From Spirochaetae bacterium HGW-Spirochaetae-1 (lineage in GTDB: Bacteria; Spirochaetota; UBA4802; UBA5550), in the NCBI GenBank assembly GCA_002839375.1, contig PGXY01000002.1, forward strand, positions 42,764 through 106,763: a stretch of DNA of 64,000 nucleotides, given 5' to 3'. The position numbers and the translations under genes are program-made. Positions within the stretch are counted from its first letter, which is position 1. Each line of letters opens with the position of its first letter. The notes below the pieces were generated by a model, which did not search any database, was not told where the DNA came from, and saw only the letters and a program-made list of their open reading frames with translations. Shown in pieces: positions 35,530 to 44,621 of the stretch.

Positions 35530-36281
35530 GATCCGCCGTCCACCATTATTGTCTGGCCCGTGATGAAACCCGATCCCTCGGACGCAAGGAACAGAACGGG
35601 ATGAACGACCTCTATGGGTTCACCGATCCGTCCCATGGGGATCGACCGGGTAATTTCCCTGTATATATCCTCATTGGACCAGAAGGGTTTGCTGAATTCG
35701 GTCCTGATCATGGCCGGAGCAACGGCGTTGACCTGCACATTGAAGAAGGCCAGTTCCGTTGCCAGGACCTTCGTCATCATTTCAATCCCGGCCTTGGCTA
35801 TTCCGTAGATCCCCATGCCCGGTGCTGCGCGGTGACCTGCTATGGATGAAATGCTTATAATCTTTCCCGTTTTCTGTTCTTTCATGATGGCAGCGGCCTT
35901 TCGGGAGACCATGTAGGTTCCGCTGAGGTTGGATTCGATAATCTTCTGCCACAGGGATGGCTCGGTTTCTGCAATGGACGGGGTGACCAGGTTCATGCCC
36001 ACATTATTGACGAGGATATCAAGCCGGCCGAATTCTTCCATGACCTTTTCGAAGAGCCTGTTCACGTCCCCCTCTTTCGCGATATGGGCCTGGACCGCCA
36101 GGATGGAATCACCGCCGCCAAGCTGTGCTACGGCGGCATCGAGGTTTTCCTGCTTTCTGCCGCATATGGCGACTTTCACGCCCTGTTCAAGAAGGTTTCT
36201 GGCCAGTTCCAGGCCTATCCCCTTGCTCCCGCCCGTGACGAGGGCTGTTTTTCCCTTGATGTTGTAATTGATGGTGCTCAT
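35517..36281 (-). CDS. Short-chain dehydrogenase/reductase
   Basis: A 254-residue classical SDR. The dinucleotide motif is TGGSKGIG (residues 16-23), the NNVG motif is at about 91, the catalytic Ser is in ISSIAG and the YxxxK pair is in YGIAK. It ends with the typical FITGQTIMVDGG. Classical SDRs reduce or oxidise hydroxyl/keto groups with NAD(P)H; the substrate here is unknown but the operon suggests a 3-hydroxyacyl or ring-derived intermediate. GGGAGGAG precedes the ATG. It is the last gene of the ligase/dehydratase operon, 23 bases after the previous gene. Confidence 0.9.
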   Translation of the reverse strand: MSTINYNIKGKTALVTGGSKGIGLELARNLLEQGVKVAICGRKQENLDAAVAQLGGGDSILAVQAHIAKEGDVNRLFEKVMEEFGRLDILVNNVGMNLVTPSIAETEPSLWQKIIESNLSGTYMVSRKAAAIMKEQKTGKIISISSIAGHRAAPGMGIYGIAKAGIEMMTKVLATELAFFNVQVNAVAPAMIRTEFSKPFWSNEDIYREITRSIPMGRIGEPIEVVHPVLFLASEGSGFITGQTIMVDGGSTAR

Positions 36282-36304
36282 GGCGTTGAATCTCCTCCCT
36301 GCTA

Positions 36305-37564
36305 TTATTTTCGTCCCTTTAGAATTTCCATGAAGGCGTCAATGCGCGTTTCAATCTGGCTTTCGCTGAAATTCCTCTCATCGACCATATCAGCTTCAAT
36401 TATGAGGGTAGGGATGTCAAGCTCCTTTAAAACCATTTTCTGCAGATCGTACTGCCCGAAGGAATAGGGCTTGCAGCTCCTGTTGGAATGCATGACCAGG
36501 CCGTCGGCGCCGTATTTTACCACCATCTCCTTCACTTTCTCGAACATCATATCCACGGAAGTGTTTATGTAGGCATGGGAATAGGCCAGTCCCATGGTCT
36601 CCATGAAGTTGTCGGGATCTATGAGGTGCATGACACCGCTCCAGGCCGAGGTGTAGGTATCGGAAACCAGGGCGGCTCCGTGTGAAGCCAGTTTATCCGA
36701 GAGCCACTTGGTACGGTACCACACAGGCAGGTTGTCCCATATGAGACGGTACTTTTCATCGGGCACCATGCCGATTCCCTGGCTGACCCTTTCTCTCATT
36801 TCATTCAGTAGTTCCGTGTAGTAGTCTACCACGGTTTGCGTTCCCCGCAGGGTTACAATGAGAGCAAGGTGAAAGAACGCGTCAAAGGCTGTCATGGGAG
36901 CCGGCCTGTGCATGGTTGTGTCGAGAACGGCCTGCCAGAGTTTTTGTCCCTCCAGTGATAGGCGTCCCACCTGGGAGAATTTATCCATATCGGCCTTTTT
37001 ACCCGTCACTTTTTCAAGGAAGGCGATGTAGTCGTCGAGCTGCCTGCGGAGATACCGGTGTGCCTCGGGGGAAAATTCCGTATGGATGAAGGGCGTGTCA
37101 TAGATGAAGAGGGGCACGTTGAAATACCGGGCCTGGACCTCGTACCATTTCATGACCGTGCCGCAGATATTGTTGCAGCACACCAGGAAATCGGGCTTTG
37201 GCAGCCCGCCGATGGGACCGCCGTCCACCGTGGCGCAGGCTATATCGGAACGGGCGTAGGAACAGAGATCGCGGCTGTATCCCATCTCTTCGGCCTTTTC
37301 GCAGAGGTCCACGCCCATTTTTGAAGCCCCGATCATGGCCCCGTAATTTTCCGGGTACACGGGGATGACATCAAAGGCTATAAGGGGCTCCACGGGCCCG
37401 CCGCTGGTGATCCACGCCACGAGCTTCCCGTTCTGCGAGGCGGTCTTTGCCTGGATGTAGTAATCCGTCATGATCTTTTTCATGGTCTTGACGGATTTAA
37501 TCTTTCTTTTTTCCTTTTCAGGATCTTTAGGTATTGTTTCGTTGGGTGACTGGTTTGTATTCAT
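36305..37564 (-). CDS. 2-hydroxyacyl-CoA dehydratase / benzoyl-CoA reductase family subunit (BcrB/HgdB-like)
   Basis: A 419-residue member of the HgdB/BcrB superfamily, which carries iron-sulphur clusters and receives electrons from an ATP-driven activator. The overall layout resembles BcrB (436 residues in Thauera): the cysteine-bearing CCNNICGTVMKWYE region and HSNRSCKPYSFGQ near the end bind the cluster. Its partner is the next upstream gene (37644-38765). No activator ATPase (BcrA/D or HgdC type) is in the window, so it must be encoded elsewhere. Ring reduction or alpha,beta-dehydration of a CoA ester are both possible. Unusually charged N-terminal 30 residues. Confidence 0.82.
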   Translation of the reverse strand: MNTNQSPNETIPKDPEKEKRKIKSVKTMKKIMTDYYIQAKTASQNGKLVAWITSGGPVEPLIAFDVIPVYPENYGAMIGASKMGVDLCEKAEEMGYSRDLCSYARSDIACATVDGGPIGGLPKPDFLVCCNNICGTVMKWYEVQARYFNVPLFIYDTPFIHTEFSPEAHRYLRRQLDDYIAFLEKVTGKKADMDKFSQVGRLSLEGQKLWQAVLDTTMHRPAPMTAFDAFFHLALIVTLRGTQTVVDYYTELLNEMRERVSQGIGMVPDEKYRLIWDNLPVWYRTKWLSDKLASHGAALVSDTYTSAWSGVMHLIDPDNFMETMGLAYSHAYINTSVDMMFEKVKEMVVKYGADGLVMHSNRSCKPYSFGQYDLQKMVLKELDIPTLIIEADMVDERNFSESQIETRIDAFMEILKGRK

Positions 37565-37643
37565 GGTATGTACCTCGTTTCAGTTGTCATGACGCCGTTT
37601 CATCCTATTGAGGGTCGGCCCTGTTTTCTATTTCCTGAAAGGC

Positions 37644-38765
37644 TCAAAGCATATCGAGAAAAGTTTCGAATCGTGTTTTCAGCTGTCCTTCCGACGGGAG
37701 CCTGTCCTCTATCTCCAGGAGCATGCTGGGGATTTTTTCCCTGTCCAGGAATTGTTTCATGTAGGGGTAATCGAATCCCTGGGGATCGCAGAATTTTAAA
37801 AACATGAAAATAACGCCGCGGGCATCATGTTTTTTCACAATATCAACAAGGTTGTCTCCCCGCGAAGTGCTTGAGCGGTACTTGGCCGGGCATACATCGC
37901 GTTCCAGGTACCGCCGGCCGATATCGGTCACGGGGTCGCCGGTGAGAAAAATCTCGCCCTCGAAGTAACGAGTTCCGGTGCAGAGATCATCCCACACAAC
38001 GGCGGCGCCCAGCGAGTCCAGGATGCCGTGAATGTCGGGATTATTGCAGATTCCTCCCGTGAGCACCAGGCGTTTTTTGGTTTCCGCCGGGGTGTCTTTC
38101 TTTATACCATTCAGGAGTTCCACTGTCTCAGTCAGTTTTACCAGCAGTTCCTTCCTGTCCATGATCATGGAGGTTTTAACAATGGCATTGATATCTGAGC
38201 CTGATATGATTCCGGGATGAGAGCTGCGGATGAGATACAGTTCCCGTAGTTTTTTTCTCACCTCGTTAAAAATTGTGATGGATTCACGAAGATCCCCGTC
38301 GGTGATGCTGACGCCCAGTCCCTTTTCCAGGTCGGTCCTGAATTTACGCAGTACATCGAACATGTAGTCGCGCGCGCTTTCGGTGTGGAGCTGTACCGGT
38401 AAAATGACGTCGAAGTGGTTTTTAATTCCCGTGTTAAGACGCCATATGTCGGAAAGACGCTGGATGGAATCGCAGGTGTGGGGGAAGACGGTGCCGTCGA
38501 GAAAATCGAGTTTTCCCGCCAGGGCCTCTTCGAGTCCGCCGCGAACCAGAGAGCAGGCGTAGGCCTGGAGATGGGCATCGGCCCGGGAGATATTTTCCGT
38601 GCTGCCGAAAAGGCGGAAGGGAAGGGCCCCGGCTGCCACGACGAATTCCTCGGGCGTATAGGTGCAGAAATGTCCTATAACTTTTTTCCCGGTCCTCTTC
38701 TTCCATTCCCTGGCATAGGTATAGGGGTCTGCGGCTGTTGTATGATAAAATTCATATCGATTCAT
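37644..38765 (-). CDS. 2-hydroxyacyl-CoA dehydratase family subunit (HgdC/BcrC-like partner)
   Basis: A 373-residue protein of the same superfamily as its downstream neighbour, and likely the second subunit of a heterodimer. Cluster-ligand cysteines can be seen in FCTYTPEEF, VFPHTCDSIQRL and KFCDPQGFDYP. The segment GGICNNPD and the WDDLCTG region are typical of dehydratase beta subunits. The AGGAAC before the ATG supports the start. It lies between the CoA ligase and the BcrB-like gene in one operon. Which activity the pair has (dehydration versus ring reduction) cannot be decided here. Confidence 0.82.
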   Translation of the reverse strand: MNRYEFYHTTAADPYTYAREWKKRTGKKVIGHFCTYTPEEFVVAAGALPFRLFGSTENISRADAHLQAYACSLVRGGLEEALAGKLDFLDGTVFPHTCDSIQRLSDIWRLNTGIKNHFDVILPVQLHTESARDYMFDVLRKFRTDLEKGLGVSITDGDLRESITIFNEVRKKLRELYLIRSSHPGIISGSDINAIVKTSMIMDRKELLVKLTETVELLNGIKKDTPAETKKRLVLTGGICNNPDIHGILDSLGAAVVWDDLCTGTRYFEGEIFLTGDPVTDIGRRYLERDVCPAKYRSSTSRGDNLVDIVKKHDARGVIFMFLKFCDPQGFDYPYMKQFLDREKIPSMLLEIEDRLPSEGQLKTRFETFLDML

Positions 38766-38813
38766 GATGTGTTCCTGTTTTAATATTGTATTTGCGATGT
38801 CTCTGGGTAACTA

Positions 38814-40535
38814 TTACCGGTTTCCCGTGTACTGCCCTGCAGCCCGGAGACGTTCGATTTCCTGTTCTTCCAGAACCTTGTATGCCACCTTGCCCACGAG
38901 AGTCTTGGGGAGCTCTGCCGTAAATTCCACTTCGCGGGGACAGCTCCATTTGATCAGGTGCTTCCGGCTGTATTCGATGATCTCTTTTGCCTTGGCATCA
39001 CTCGCGGCTTTGGGATCTTTCAGAACCACAAATGCCTTGACCCGTTCTACCTGGTCCACATCGGGAACGCCGATGACGCAGGCCTCGGCCACATCGGGAT
39101 GCTGGTAGATGATTTCCTCAACCTGGGCGGGATACACGTTCATCCCCGAAGATTTTATCATGCGCTTCTGCCGCAGCTTGAAATAAAAGAATCCGTCGGC
39201 GTCCATGACTCCGATATCCCCCGTGTGCAGCCAGGTTTTTCCATCGGCATGTTTTTTCAGGACCCGGGCCGTCTCTTCAGGCTGATCCAGGTAACCCAGC
39301 ATGACAGCCGGCCCCTCGATGCATATTTCCCCTTCCTCTCCCAGGGGTACCTCGTCCGTGGTATCCATCTTGACCACCTTCATGTTCATGTTGGGGAAGG
39401 GCACGCCGATGCTTCCTTCGCGGTATTCATCAACGGGTGTGGCCATGATGGCTGTCACCGCTTCGGTGAGACCGTATCCTTCGAGAAGCTTAACATTTCC
39501 TCCCTGACGTTTGACAATGGACTCAAAGCGCTCCTTTACTACGCGGGGCAGTGTATCGGCGCCGCTGAAGGCCGCCTTGATGCAGCTCAGGTCCGTGGAA
39601 TTAAATTCCTTGTTCTTGTTCAGGGCCTCGAAGAGTGTTGGTACGCCAATTACAAAGGTGGGCCGTTTTTTCCGTATGAGCGTTGCCACATCTTCCGGTG
39701 TAAAGGTTGGAACCAGGATGCTTTTCCCGCCTCCCATGAAGGCCGCGTTGACGCAGACGCCCAGACCGAAACCGTGGAAAATGGGTAGAATGGCCAGGAT
39801 GGCGTCCGTGTCGTCCATTTTCCCCCAGGCAGCGCACATCATGCCCTCGGAAATGAAATTATAATTAGTGAGCATGATTCCCTTGGGTTTGCCCGTTGTG
39901 CCTCCGCTGTAGAGGATGACTGCCATGTCATGGGGGCCCATTTCAGCGGCGGGAGGGGCAGGATGTTTTGCCTTCATTATATGGGACCACCAGGTTACAT
40001 TGGGATCTGCCGGGACCTTCGGTATTTTCCTTCCCTTGGTGAGATTGAATCCTATAGCCTTTAACGGCGGCAGGTAATCGGGAATTTTGGTCAGAAGAAT
40101 TTTTTCCAGGCAGGTTTTTCCCACCATGTTTTTGAATTTGCCATAGAAGGCGTCGATGGTCAGGGCAAATCTGCTTTTACTGACAGTTATATAAAATTCG
40201 ATCTCATCTTCCGTGGAGAGGGGGTGGATCATGCTGGCCACGGCGCCGAGGCGGTTTGCGGCATAGAAGCAGATGATTCCCTGGGGAGTCGTGGGCATGG
40301 AAATGGTAATCCGGTCACCCTTTTTCAGTCCCATGTCGGCCAGGGCTGCTGCCACGTGTTCAATTTCCTTCACGAACTGCGTATAGGTGGAAGTGTATCC
40401 CATGAAATCATAGGCAATTGCGCGGGGAAATTTTTTCGCTGAAATTTTTATTGCTTCATACATGGAGCACCGGGGATAATCCAGGGTATGCGGCACGTCC
40501 CCGTAATATTTAAGCCATGGTTTCTTGTCATTCAT
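38814..40535 (-). CDS. Acyl-CoA ligase (AMP-forming)
   Basis: A 573-residue AMP-dependent synthetase. The P-loop-like A3 motif is SGGTTGKPKGIML; the A5 region GYGLTEA, the A7 region WLHTGDIG and the C-terminal catalytic lysine region LPKTLVGKVAYK are all intact. It activates a carboxylic acid to its CoA ester, probably the first step of the operon's pathway. The N-terminus has no special targeting. GGGGG lies nine bases before the ATG. It is the first gene of the operon and divergent from an IclR regulator. Confidence 0.9.
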   Translation of the reverse strand: MNDKKPWLKYYGDVPHTLDYPRCSMYEAIKISAKKFPRAIAYDFMGYTSTYTQFVKEIEHVAAALADMGLKKGDRITISMPTTPQGIICFYAANRLGAVASMIHPLSTEDEIEFYITVSKSRFALTIDAFYGKFKNMVGKTCLEKILLTKIPDYLPPLKAIGFNLTKGRKIPKVPADPNVTWWSHIMKAKHPAPPAAEMGPHDMAVILYSGGTTGKPKGIMLTNYNFISEGMMCAAWGKMDDTDAILAILPIFHGFGLGVCVNAAFMGGGKSILVPTFTPEDVATLIRKKRPTFVIGVPTLFEALNKNKEFNSTDLSCIKAAFSGADTLPRVVKERFESIVKRQGGNVKLLEGYGLTEAVTAIMATPVDEYREGSIGVPFPNMNMKVVKMDTTDEVPLGEEGEICIEGPAVMLGYLDQPEETARVLKKHADGKTWLHTGDIGVMDADGFFYFKLRQKRMIKSSGMNVYPAQVEEIIYQHPDVAEACVIGVPDVDQVERVKAFVVLKDPKAASDAKAKEIIEYSRKHLIKWSCPREVEFTAELPKTLVGKVAYKVLEEQEIERLRAAGQYTGNR

Positions 40536-40593
40536 GCTCTGACCCCCTTGTTAGTTATTTTAAATAATAATTTTTTTAGAATACCCTTAAAAA

Positions 40594-40616
40594 AGTGTTC
40601 GACAATACCGAACACT
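40594..40616. promoter_or_regulatory. Palindromic operator between ligase and iclR genes
   Basis: AGTGTTCG (40594-40601) and CGAACACT (40609-40616) are perfect arms with a 7-base centre. It lies just past the predicted transcription start of the ligase operon and upstream of the IclR gene, so it is the best candidate IclR binding site. Confidence 0.6.
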
Positions 40617-40624
40617 GTGCTACA

Positions 40625-40652
40625 ATGCTACCCGTAATTAAAATTTTGTCAA
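40625..40652 (-). promoter_or_regulatory. Putative promoter of the ligase operon
   Basis: On the minus strand TTGACA (40652-40647), a 16-base spacer and TAGCAT (40630-40625). It would start transcription near 40617, immediately before the palindrome. Confidence 0.45.
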
Positions 40653-40679
40653 TACATTTCCTTATCAGAGAGCATTGTC

Positions 40680-41477
40680 ATGTCTGAAGCTATTGAAAAG
40701 AAAGGGAAGCAGGACAAGAAATTTATCCAGTCGGTTCAGCGGGCCGGGGATATTCTCAACCTGTTCATCCATGAAAAGAGGCCCCTGGGAATTACGGAAT
40801 TTTCCAAAAAACTTTCGCTTCCCAAAACGACAATCCAGGGCATAGTACTCACCCTCCTGGATATGAACTATCTCGAACGTGATCCAGCAACGGGGAAATA
40901 TCGTCTGGGACCCATGCTCTTTCAGCTCGGCATGAAATATGCCACGAACATGGACCTAGTCAATACGGCCCGAGTCTGGATGGAGCGTCTCTGCTACCAG
41001 TTCCGGGAACCGGTGAACCTGGGAATGCTTGTGGGAAACCGTGTCGTGGTGCTTCTCAGGGTTGAACCGGAAAACAGGTTTATGACTATGCCGCAGGCAG
41101 GATCAGTAATACCGGCCCATACCACCTGCATAGGCAAGGTCATCTATGCCCATCTTGAGGATAAAAAGCGCGAAGAGCTGCTGAAGGATTATTTTTTCGA
41201 GCCCATGACCGACGCCTCTATCGTCGTAAAAGAAGATTTCATGAAGGAACTGGAAAAGGTACGGCGGGACGGCATCAGCTTTGACAACCAGGAGAGCATT
41301 ATAGGGCTTGCCGGCATCGGCGCCCCCATATTTAACTGGCAGGGACAGGTTTTCGCAGCCTTTGCCATCACCGGCAATGCCGAGCACATCAGCAGCCGGC
41401 GTGAGGAAATTATCAATGCCGTGAGATATACGTCTTCCATGATTTCAGGACAGCTGGGGTATAACAGCGGAACCTGA
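40680..41477 (+). CDS. IclR-family transcriptional regulator
   Basis: A 265-residue IclR regulator. Residues about 18-80 form the winged helix-turn-helix (IQSVQRAGDILNLF, LSLPKTTIQGIVLTL), and residues about 90-260 the effector-binding domain with VGNRVVVLLRVEP, PAHTTCIGKVI and GAPIFNWQGQV. IclR proteins respond to small organic acids and often control degradation operons transcribed divergently, as here. The intergenic palindrome at 40594-40616 is a candidate operator. Confidence 0.88.
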   Translation: MSEAIEKKGKQDKKFIQSVQRAGDILNLFIHEKRPLGITEFSKKLSLPKTTIQGIVLTLLDMNYLERDPATGKYRLGPMLFQLGMKYATNMDLVNTARVWMERLCYQFREPVNLGMLVGNRVVVLLRVEPENRFMTMPQAGSVIPAHTTCIGKVIYAHLEDKKREELLKDYFFEPMTDASIVVKEDFMKELEKVRRDGISFDNQESIIGLAGIGAPIFNWQGQVFAAFAITGNAEHISSRREEIINAVRYTSSMISGQLGYNSGT

Positions 41478-41563
41478 CCTGGGAATAATCGGTGTTAAAG
41501 GCTTGACTTTTTACTGTACATACCAATACATATGGTTCAGGAGTTATCCTTCTGGAATAGTTC

Positions 41564-42697
41564 ATGAGCAGTGATCCTATCAGGCACATTGAGAGAATTG
41601 AGGTAAGGGTTGATTTCCTTGAGGTGGGAACAACGCTTGCCGGCAATGTCTATGATGAGCAAAACCACCTTCTTTTCCGCAGCCATATTCCCTTTACACA
41701 GGACATGATCGAATTTCTAAAAAAGAAAGGGATACAGTTAATATACTATACACCCCGCGATGATGCACCGGTGAAGACACAGCCTGAGGGAATCGAACAA
41801 TTCAGAAATCGGGCCCGGGATATTATGGATATGCTCCTGGAAGCCGTCGCCAGGAATGACAGGCCCGACTTCAACGAGGCCCGGCAGTTTGTCCGGGACC
41901 TCCAGGACTTTATCGAGGCTGATGACAGCACTCTTCTGCCGCTCATGAAAATTCGAGAATATGACGATTATACCTACACTCATTCCGTGAATGTGGGAAT
42001 CCTCAGCATGATGCTGGCCGGGAAGTACGGCATTGACTACGAGATGGTTCACGATGTGGGACTGGGGGCGCTTCTCCATGATACGGGCAAGCTCACGATA
42101 TCACGTGATCTGTTGAATAAGCAGGGGAAGCTCTCCGGCGATGAGATATATATCTTCCGTCAGCATCCCGTGAAGGGCTACGAGTACATGGAACAGTTCA
42201 AGGACGTCTCAGAGGATGTACTCGCCATAATCCACCAGCATCATGAATGGTACAATGGAAAAGGATATCCCCGGGGACTCAACGACGAAAACATGCATGC
42301 CGGGGCCAAGTTTGCCGCCATCTGCGATGTCTATGACGCCCTCACCACGGAGCGTTCGTATAAAAGGGCTTATACGACCAGCGAGGCGCTGGCCCTTATC
42401 ATGCGCGGGGCCGGTACCCATTTCAGCCCTGTACTGGTCTCCCGTTTTGTTCGTGACATGACCCCGCTTCTCCAGAAGCATCCCGTATTTCCTCCCGGCA
42501 CCCTTGTACTTCTCAATACCGGCGAGGTGGCCATGGTAAGGGAGGTCCATTCTATCGGCGATGACAAGCCCATCGTGGCCATAGTGACGGATAATCAGAG
42601 AAAGAGGCTTGCCCGCACTTTTAATATCGACCTCACCATGGATGCCACAAGGAACCTGGAGAAGGTGATCCGCTTCGCTTCTATCCCGCCGGAATGA
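41564..42697 (+). CDS. HD-GYP cyclic di-GMP phosphodiesterase
   Basis: A 377-residue protein. The N-terminal 120 residues contain a short beta-rich region like the DUF3391 found in HD-GYP proteins. The HD-GYP domain (about 125-330) has intact metal and catalytic residues: HDTGK with His172-Asp173, HQHHEWYNGKGYP with GYP at 234-236, and DVYDALTTERSYK. It is therefore expected to hydrolyse cyclic di-GMP, in contrast to the degenerate domain at 14506-15660. Its 3' end lies 14 bases from the convergent flavoprotein gene. It may be the second gene after iclR. Confidence 0.9.
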   Translation: MSSDPIRHIERIEVRVDFLEVGTTLAGNVYDEQNHLLFRSHIPFTQDMIEFLKKKGIQLIYYTPRDDAPVKTQPEGIEQFRNRARDIMDMLLEAVARNDRPDFNEARQFVRDLQDFIEADDSTLLPLMKIREYDDYTYTHSVNVGILSMMLAGKYGIDYEMVHDVGLGALLHDTGKLTISRDLLNKQGKLSGDEIYIFRQHPVKGYEYMEQFKDVSEDVLAIIHQHHEWYNGKGYPRGLNDENMHAGAKFAAICDVYDALTTERSYKRAYTTSEALALIMRGAGTHFSPVLVSRFVRDMTPLLQKHPVFPPGTLVLLNTGEVAMVREVHSIGDDKPIVAIVTDNQRKRLARTFNIDLTMDATRNLEKVIRFASIPPE

Positions 42698-42711
42698 ACG
42701 GCCCGGCTTCG

Positions 42712-43557
42712 CTAAAAGTTGGTGACGGGTTCAAGAGGCACGGGAGGATATATCTGGCCGTGGTTGGGCGGCATTGAATTGTAAACCCACTCTATGTCCA
42801 CGGTTCCCAGCCTGATTCCCCGGCTGCGTGAATATCCCATGAAGGTCCCTCTCGCCAGGACATCCTCCATCTGCATGGTAAGACAGAAGACCGATACAAT
42901 GGTGCCTGCCCTGAGCTCCAGGAGCTCCCCGCCGAAAGCGCCGGGATAGAAGGCCAGGTGTCCGTTGTCGGCAGCCTGGCACTGAATCACGGGGATGATC
43001 ACGGGAAAACCGTCTCCGCCGATAAATGACAGGAACTTCAGTGAATCCAGCCTGTTGAAAATATATTCGCCGAAAAATGAGAGCCGGCGTTCTTTTCCTG
43101 CCGAAGCAGCGCCTCCTTTTGCCAGTTTGGTTATGAGCGCGGATTTGACAATGGCGCCCATGGGCAGAGGAGCTCCTGCCGTGGTTTCCAGGAGATCGAA
43201 GTAATGCACGGTGTTGATGCCGAAATAGGTATTGTACCGGAACATGGGCTGTTTGTTGTATATTTCGTATTCAGGCCCCTCTTTCCTGAGGTGGGTCCAG
43301 CGAGCCCTGCCGCGCCAGAGAACCCTGTCCATGGTAAGGATGGCGAAGGCCATGTTTTTCGTCAGGGCCATGTACTCCTTGCTTTTTCCCGTGCTGAATT
43401 CGCCGATGGTGAGCTGGTCCGGCCTGGAGGCCATGAGGGAAGTCAGGAGGGACATGTGGGGGAGTCCCCGGGAGTCAACGGTGGCGACGATACCCACCTT
43501 TTCGGCCGGCTCAAAGGATTTCATATCCGCTTCATTGAATGTCTTCTGAATTGCCAT
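42712..43557 (-). CDS. Pyridoxamine 5'-phosphate oxidase-like FMN-binding protein
   Basis: A 281-residue protein. The N-terminal half resembles the split-barrel flavin fold (VGIVATVDSRGLPHMSLLTSLM, then a GEFSTGKSKEYMAL stretch). The second half is unlike standard PNPOx proteins and is unassigned. It is the last gene of the glycyl radical enzyme operon, 23 bases after the activase; AGGAG precedes the ATG. A flavoprotein next to a glycyl radical system is unusual; it might supply electrons to the activase cluster or act on the product. Function not assigned. Confidence 0.72.
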   Translation of the reverse strand: MAIQKTFNEADMKSFEPAEKVGIVATVDSRGLPHMSLLTSLMASRPDQLTIGEFSTGKSKEYMALTKNMAFAILTMDRVLWRGRARWTHLRKEGPEYEIYNKQPMFRYNTYFGINTVHYFDLLETTAGAPLPMGAIVKSALITKLAKGGAASAGKERRLSFFGEYIFNRLDSLKFLSFIGGDGFPVIIPVIQCQAADNGHLAFYPGAFGGELLELRAGTIVSVFCLTMQMEDVLARGTFMGYSRSRGIRLGTVDIEWVYNSMPPNHGQIYPPVPLEPVTNF

Positions 43558-43579
43558 GTCTATGCTCCTGTTTTCAGTT

Positions 43580-44611
43580 TCAGCACCGGGGCAGCGATGA
43601 TTTTATTTTCTTTTCCACATCGGCCGGGCTGTTTGTATCAGTATTCTTTTCAAGGATGGTGGAACCGCTCCAGCGTACAATGGACGGCACCGGTACCGAA
43701 GAGCGCGCCGTTTCAGCAAGCTCTTCCATGAAACGGGCGGTTAAAAGGTCCTTGTCTGCGAATTGCCAGTCCATTCCCAGCCGCTGGTATTTGTCCCTGC
43801 AGAGATTGTTGAAGGAACAGAGTTCCCACCGGTCCACGGAATCCCGCATATTTATGGTGATAAAATTACCGATGCCGCGAATGTTCTCATGCGTTGCCGT
43901 TGTTCCGGGAATTACGGGAGTACGGACCCAGAGCGTTGCGGGACGGATATGGTCTTTCATGTACGCGGCGATATTACGGGCGTTCTCCAATATGGTTTCG
44001 TTCCCGGCGCCGGTGAATACCGTATGTTTCGCCGTATCGATTTCCTTCAGGTCAAAAAGAAGAATGTCGATGTAGGGCAGGAGACTTTCCAGTACAGCCC
44101 ATGATATATGTCCGCAGGTATCGAGTGCAGTCTGAATTCCCCTTCCTTTGAGTTCCTTCAGCAGAGACAGGCAGAATTCCTTCTGCATGGCTGCCTCACC
44201 TCCCGAGAGAGTCACACCGCCCCGGGATCGCTCGAAATAGGCCTTGTCCTTTACCAGTTCGTCCGTCAGTGCTGCAACGTTCCATTTTTTACCCAGCAGT
44301 TCCATGGCCGTGGAAGGACATTGGTCGGCGCAGGTGCCGCATCCCCTGCACAGGTCGCGGTCAATGGCCATTCCTTCGGGTTTCAGTTCCAGGGCACCTG
44401 CAGGGCAGGCTTTCTCGCAGATACGGCATCCGATACAATTGTTACCTATCCACTGGACCTGTGGCACGGGACTTAAGCTTTCAGGATTATGGCACCATGA
44501 ACACTTCAGGGTGCATCCCTTGAAAAAAACCGTGGTACGGATGCCGGGACCGTCCTCGGTGGACATACGGATGATCTCGAGCACGGTCCCTGTCTTTTTG
44601 TTATCCTGCAT
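43580..44611 (-). CDS. Glycyl radical enzyme activase
   Basis: A 343-residue radical SAM activase. The SAM cluster is Cys33-x3-Cys37-x2-Cys40. Two extra ferredoxin-like clusters (Cys59/62/65/69 and Cys88/91/94/98) follow, as in activases of benzylsuccinate, choline and arylacetate enzymes but not of PflA. The GGVTLSGGEA and DTCGH segments are typical. It removes a hydrogen from the partner's glycine to form the radical. The ATG at 44611 has AAGGA seven bases upstream (a second ATG at 44614 precedes it); it lies ten bases after the enzyme gene. Confidence 0.92.
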   Translation of the reverse strand: MQDNKKTGTVLEIIRMSTEDGPGIRTTVFFKGCTLKCSWCHNPESLSPVPQVQWIGNNCIGCRICEKACPAGALELKPEGMAIDRDLCRGCGTCADQCPSTAMELLGKKWNVAALTDELVKDKAYFERSRGGVTLSGGEAAMQKEFCLSLLKELKGRGIQTALDTCGHISWAVLESLLPYIDILLFDLKEIDTAKHTVFTGAGNETILENARNIAAYMKDHIRPATLWVRTPVIPGTTATHENIRGIGNFITINMRDSVDRWELCSFNNLCRDKYQRLGMDWQFADKDLLTARFMEELAETARSSVPVPSIVRWSGSTILEKNTDTNSPADVEKKIKSSLPRC

Positions 44612-44621
44612 CATCGCTTCC

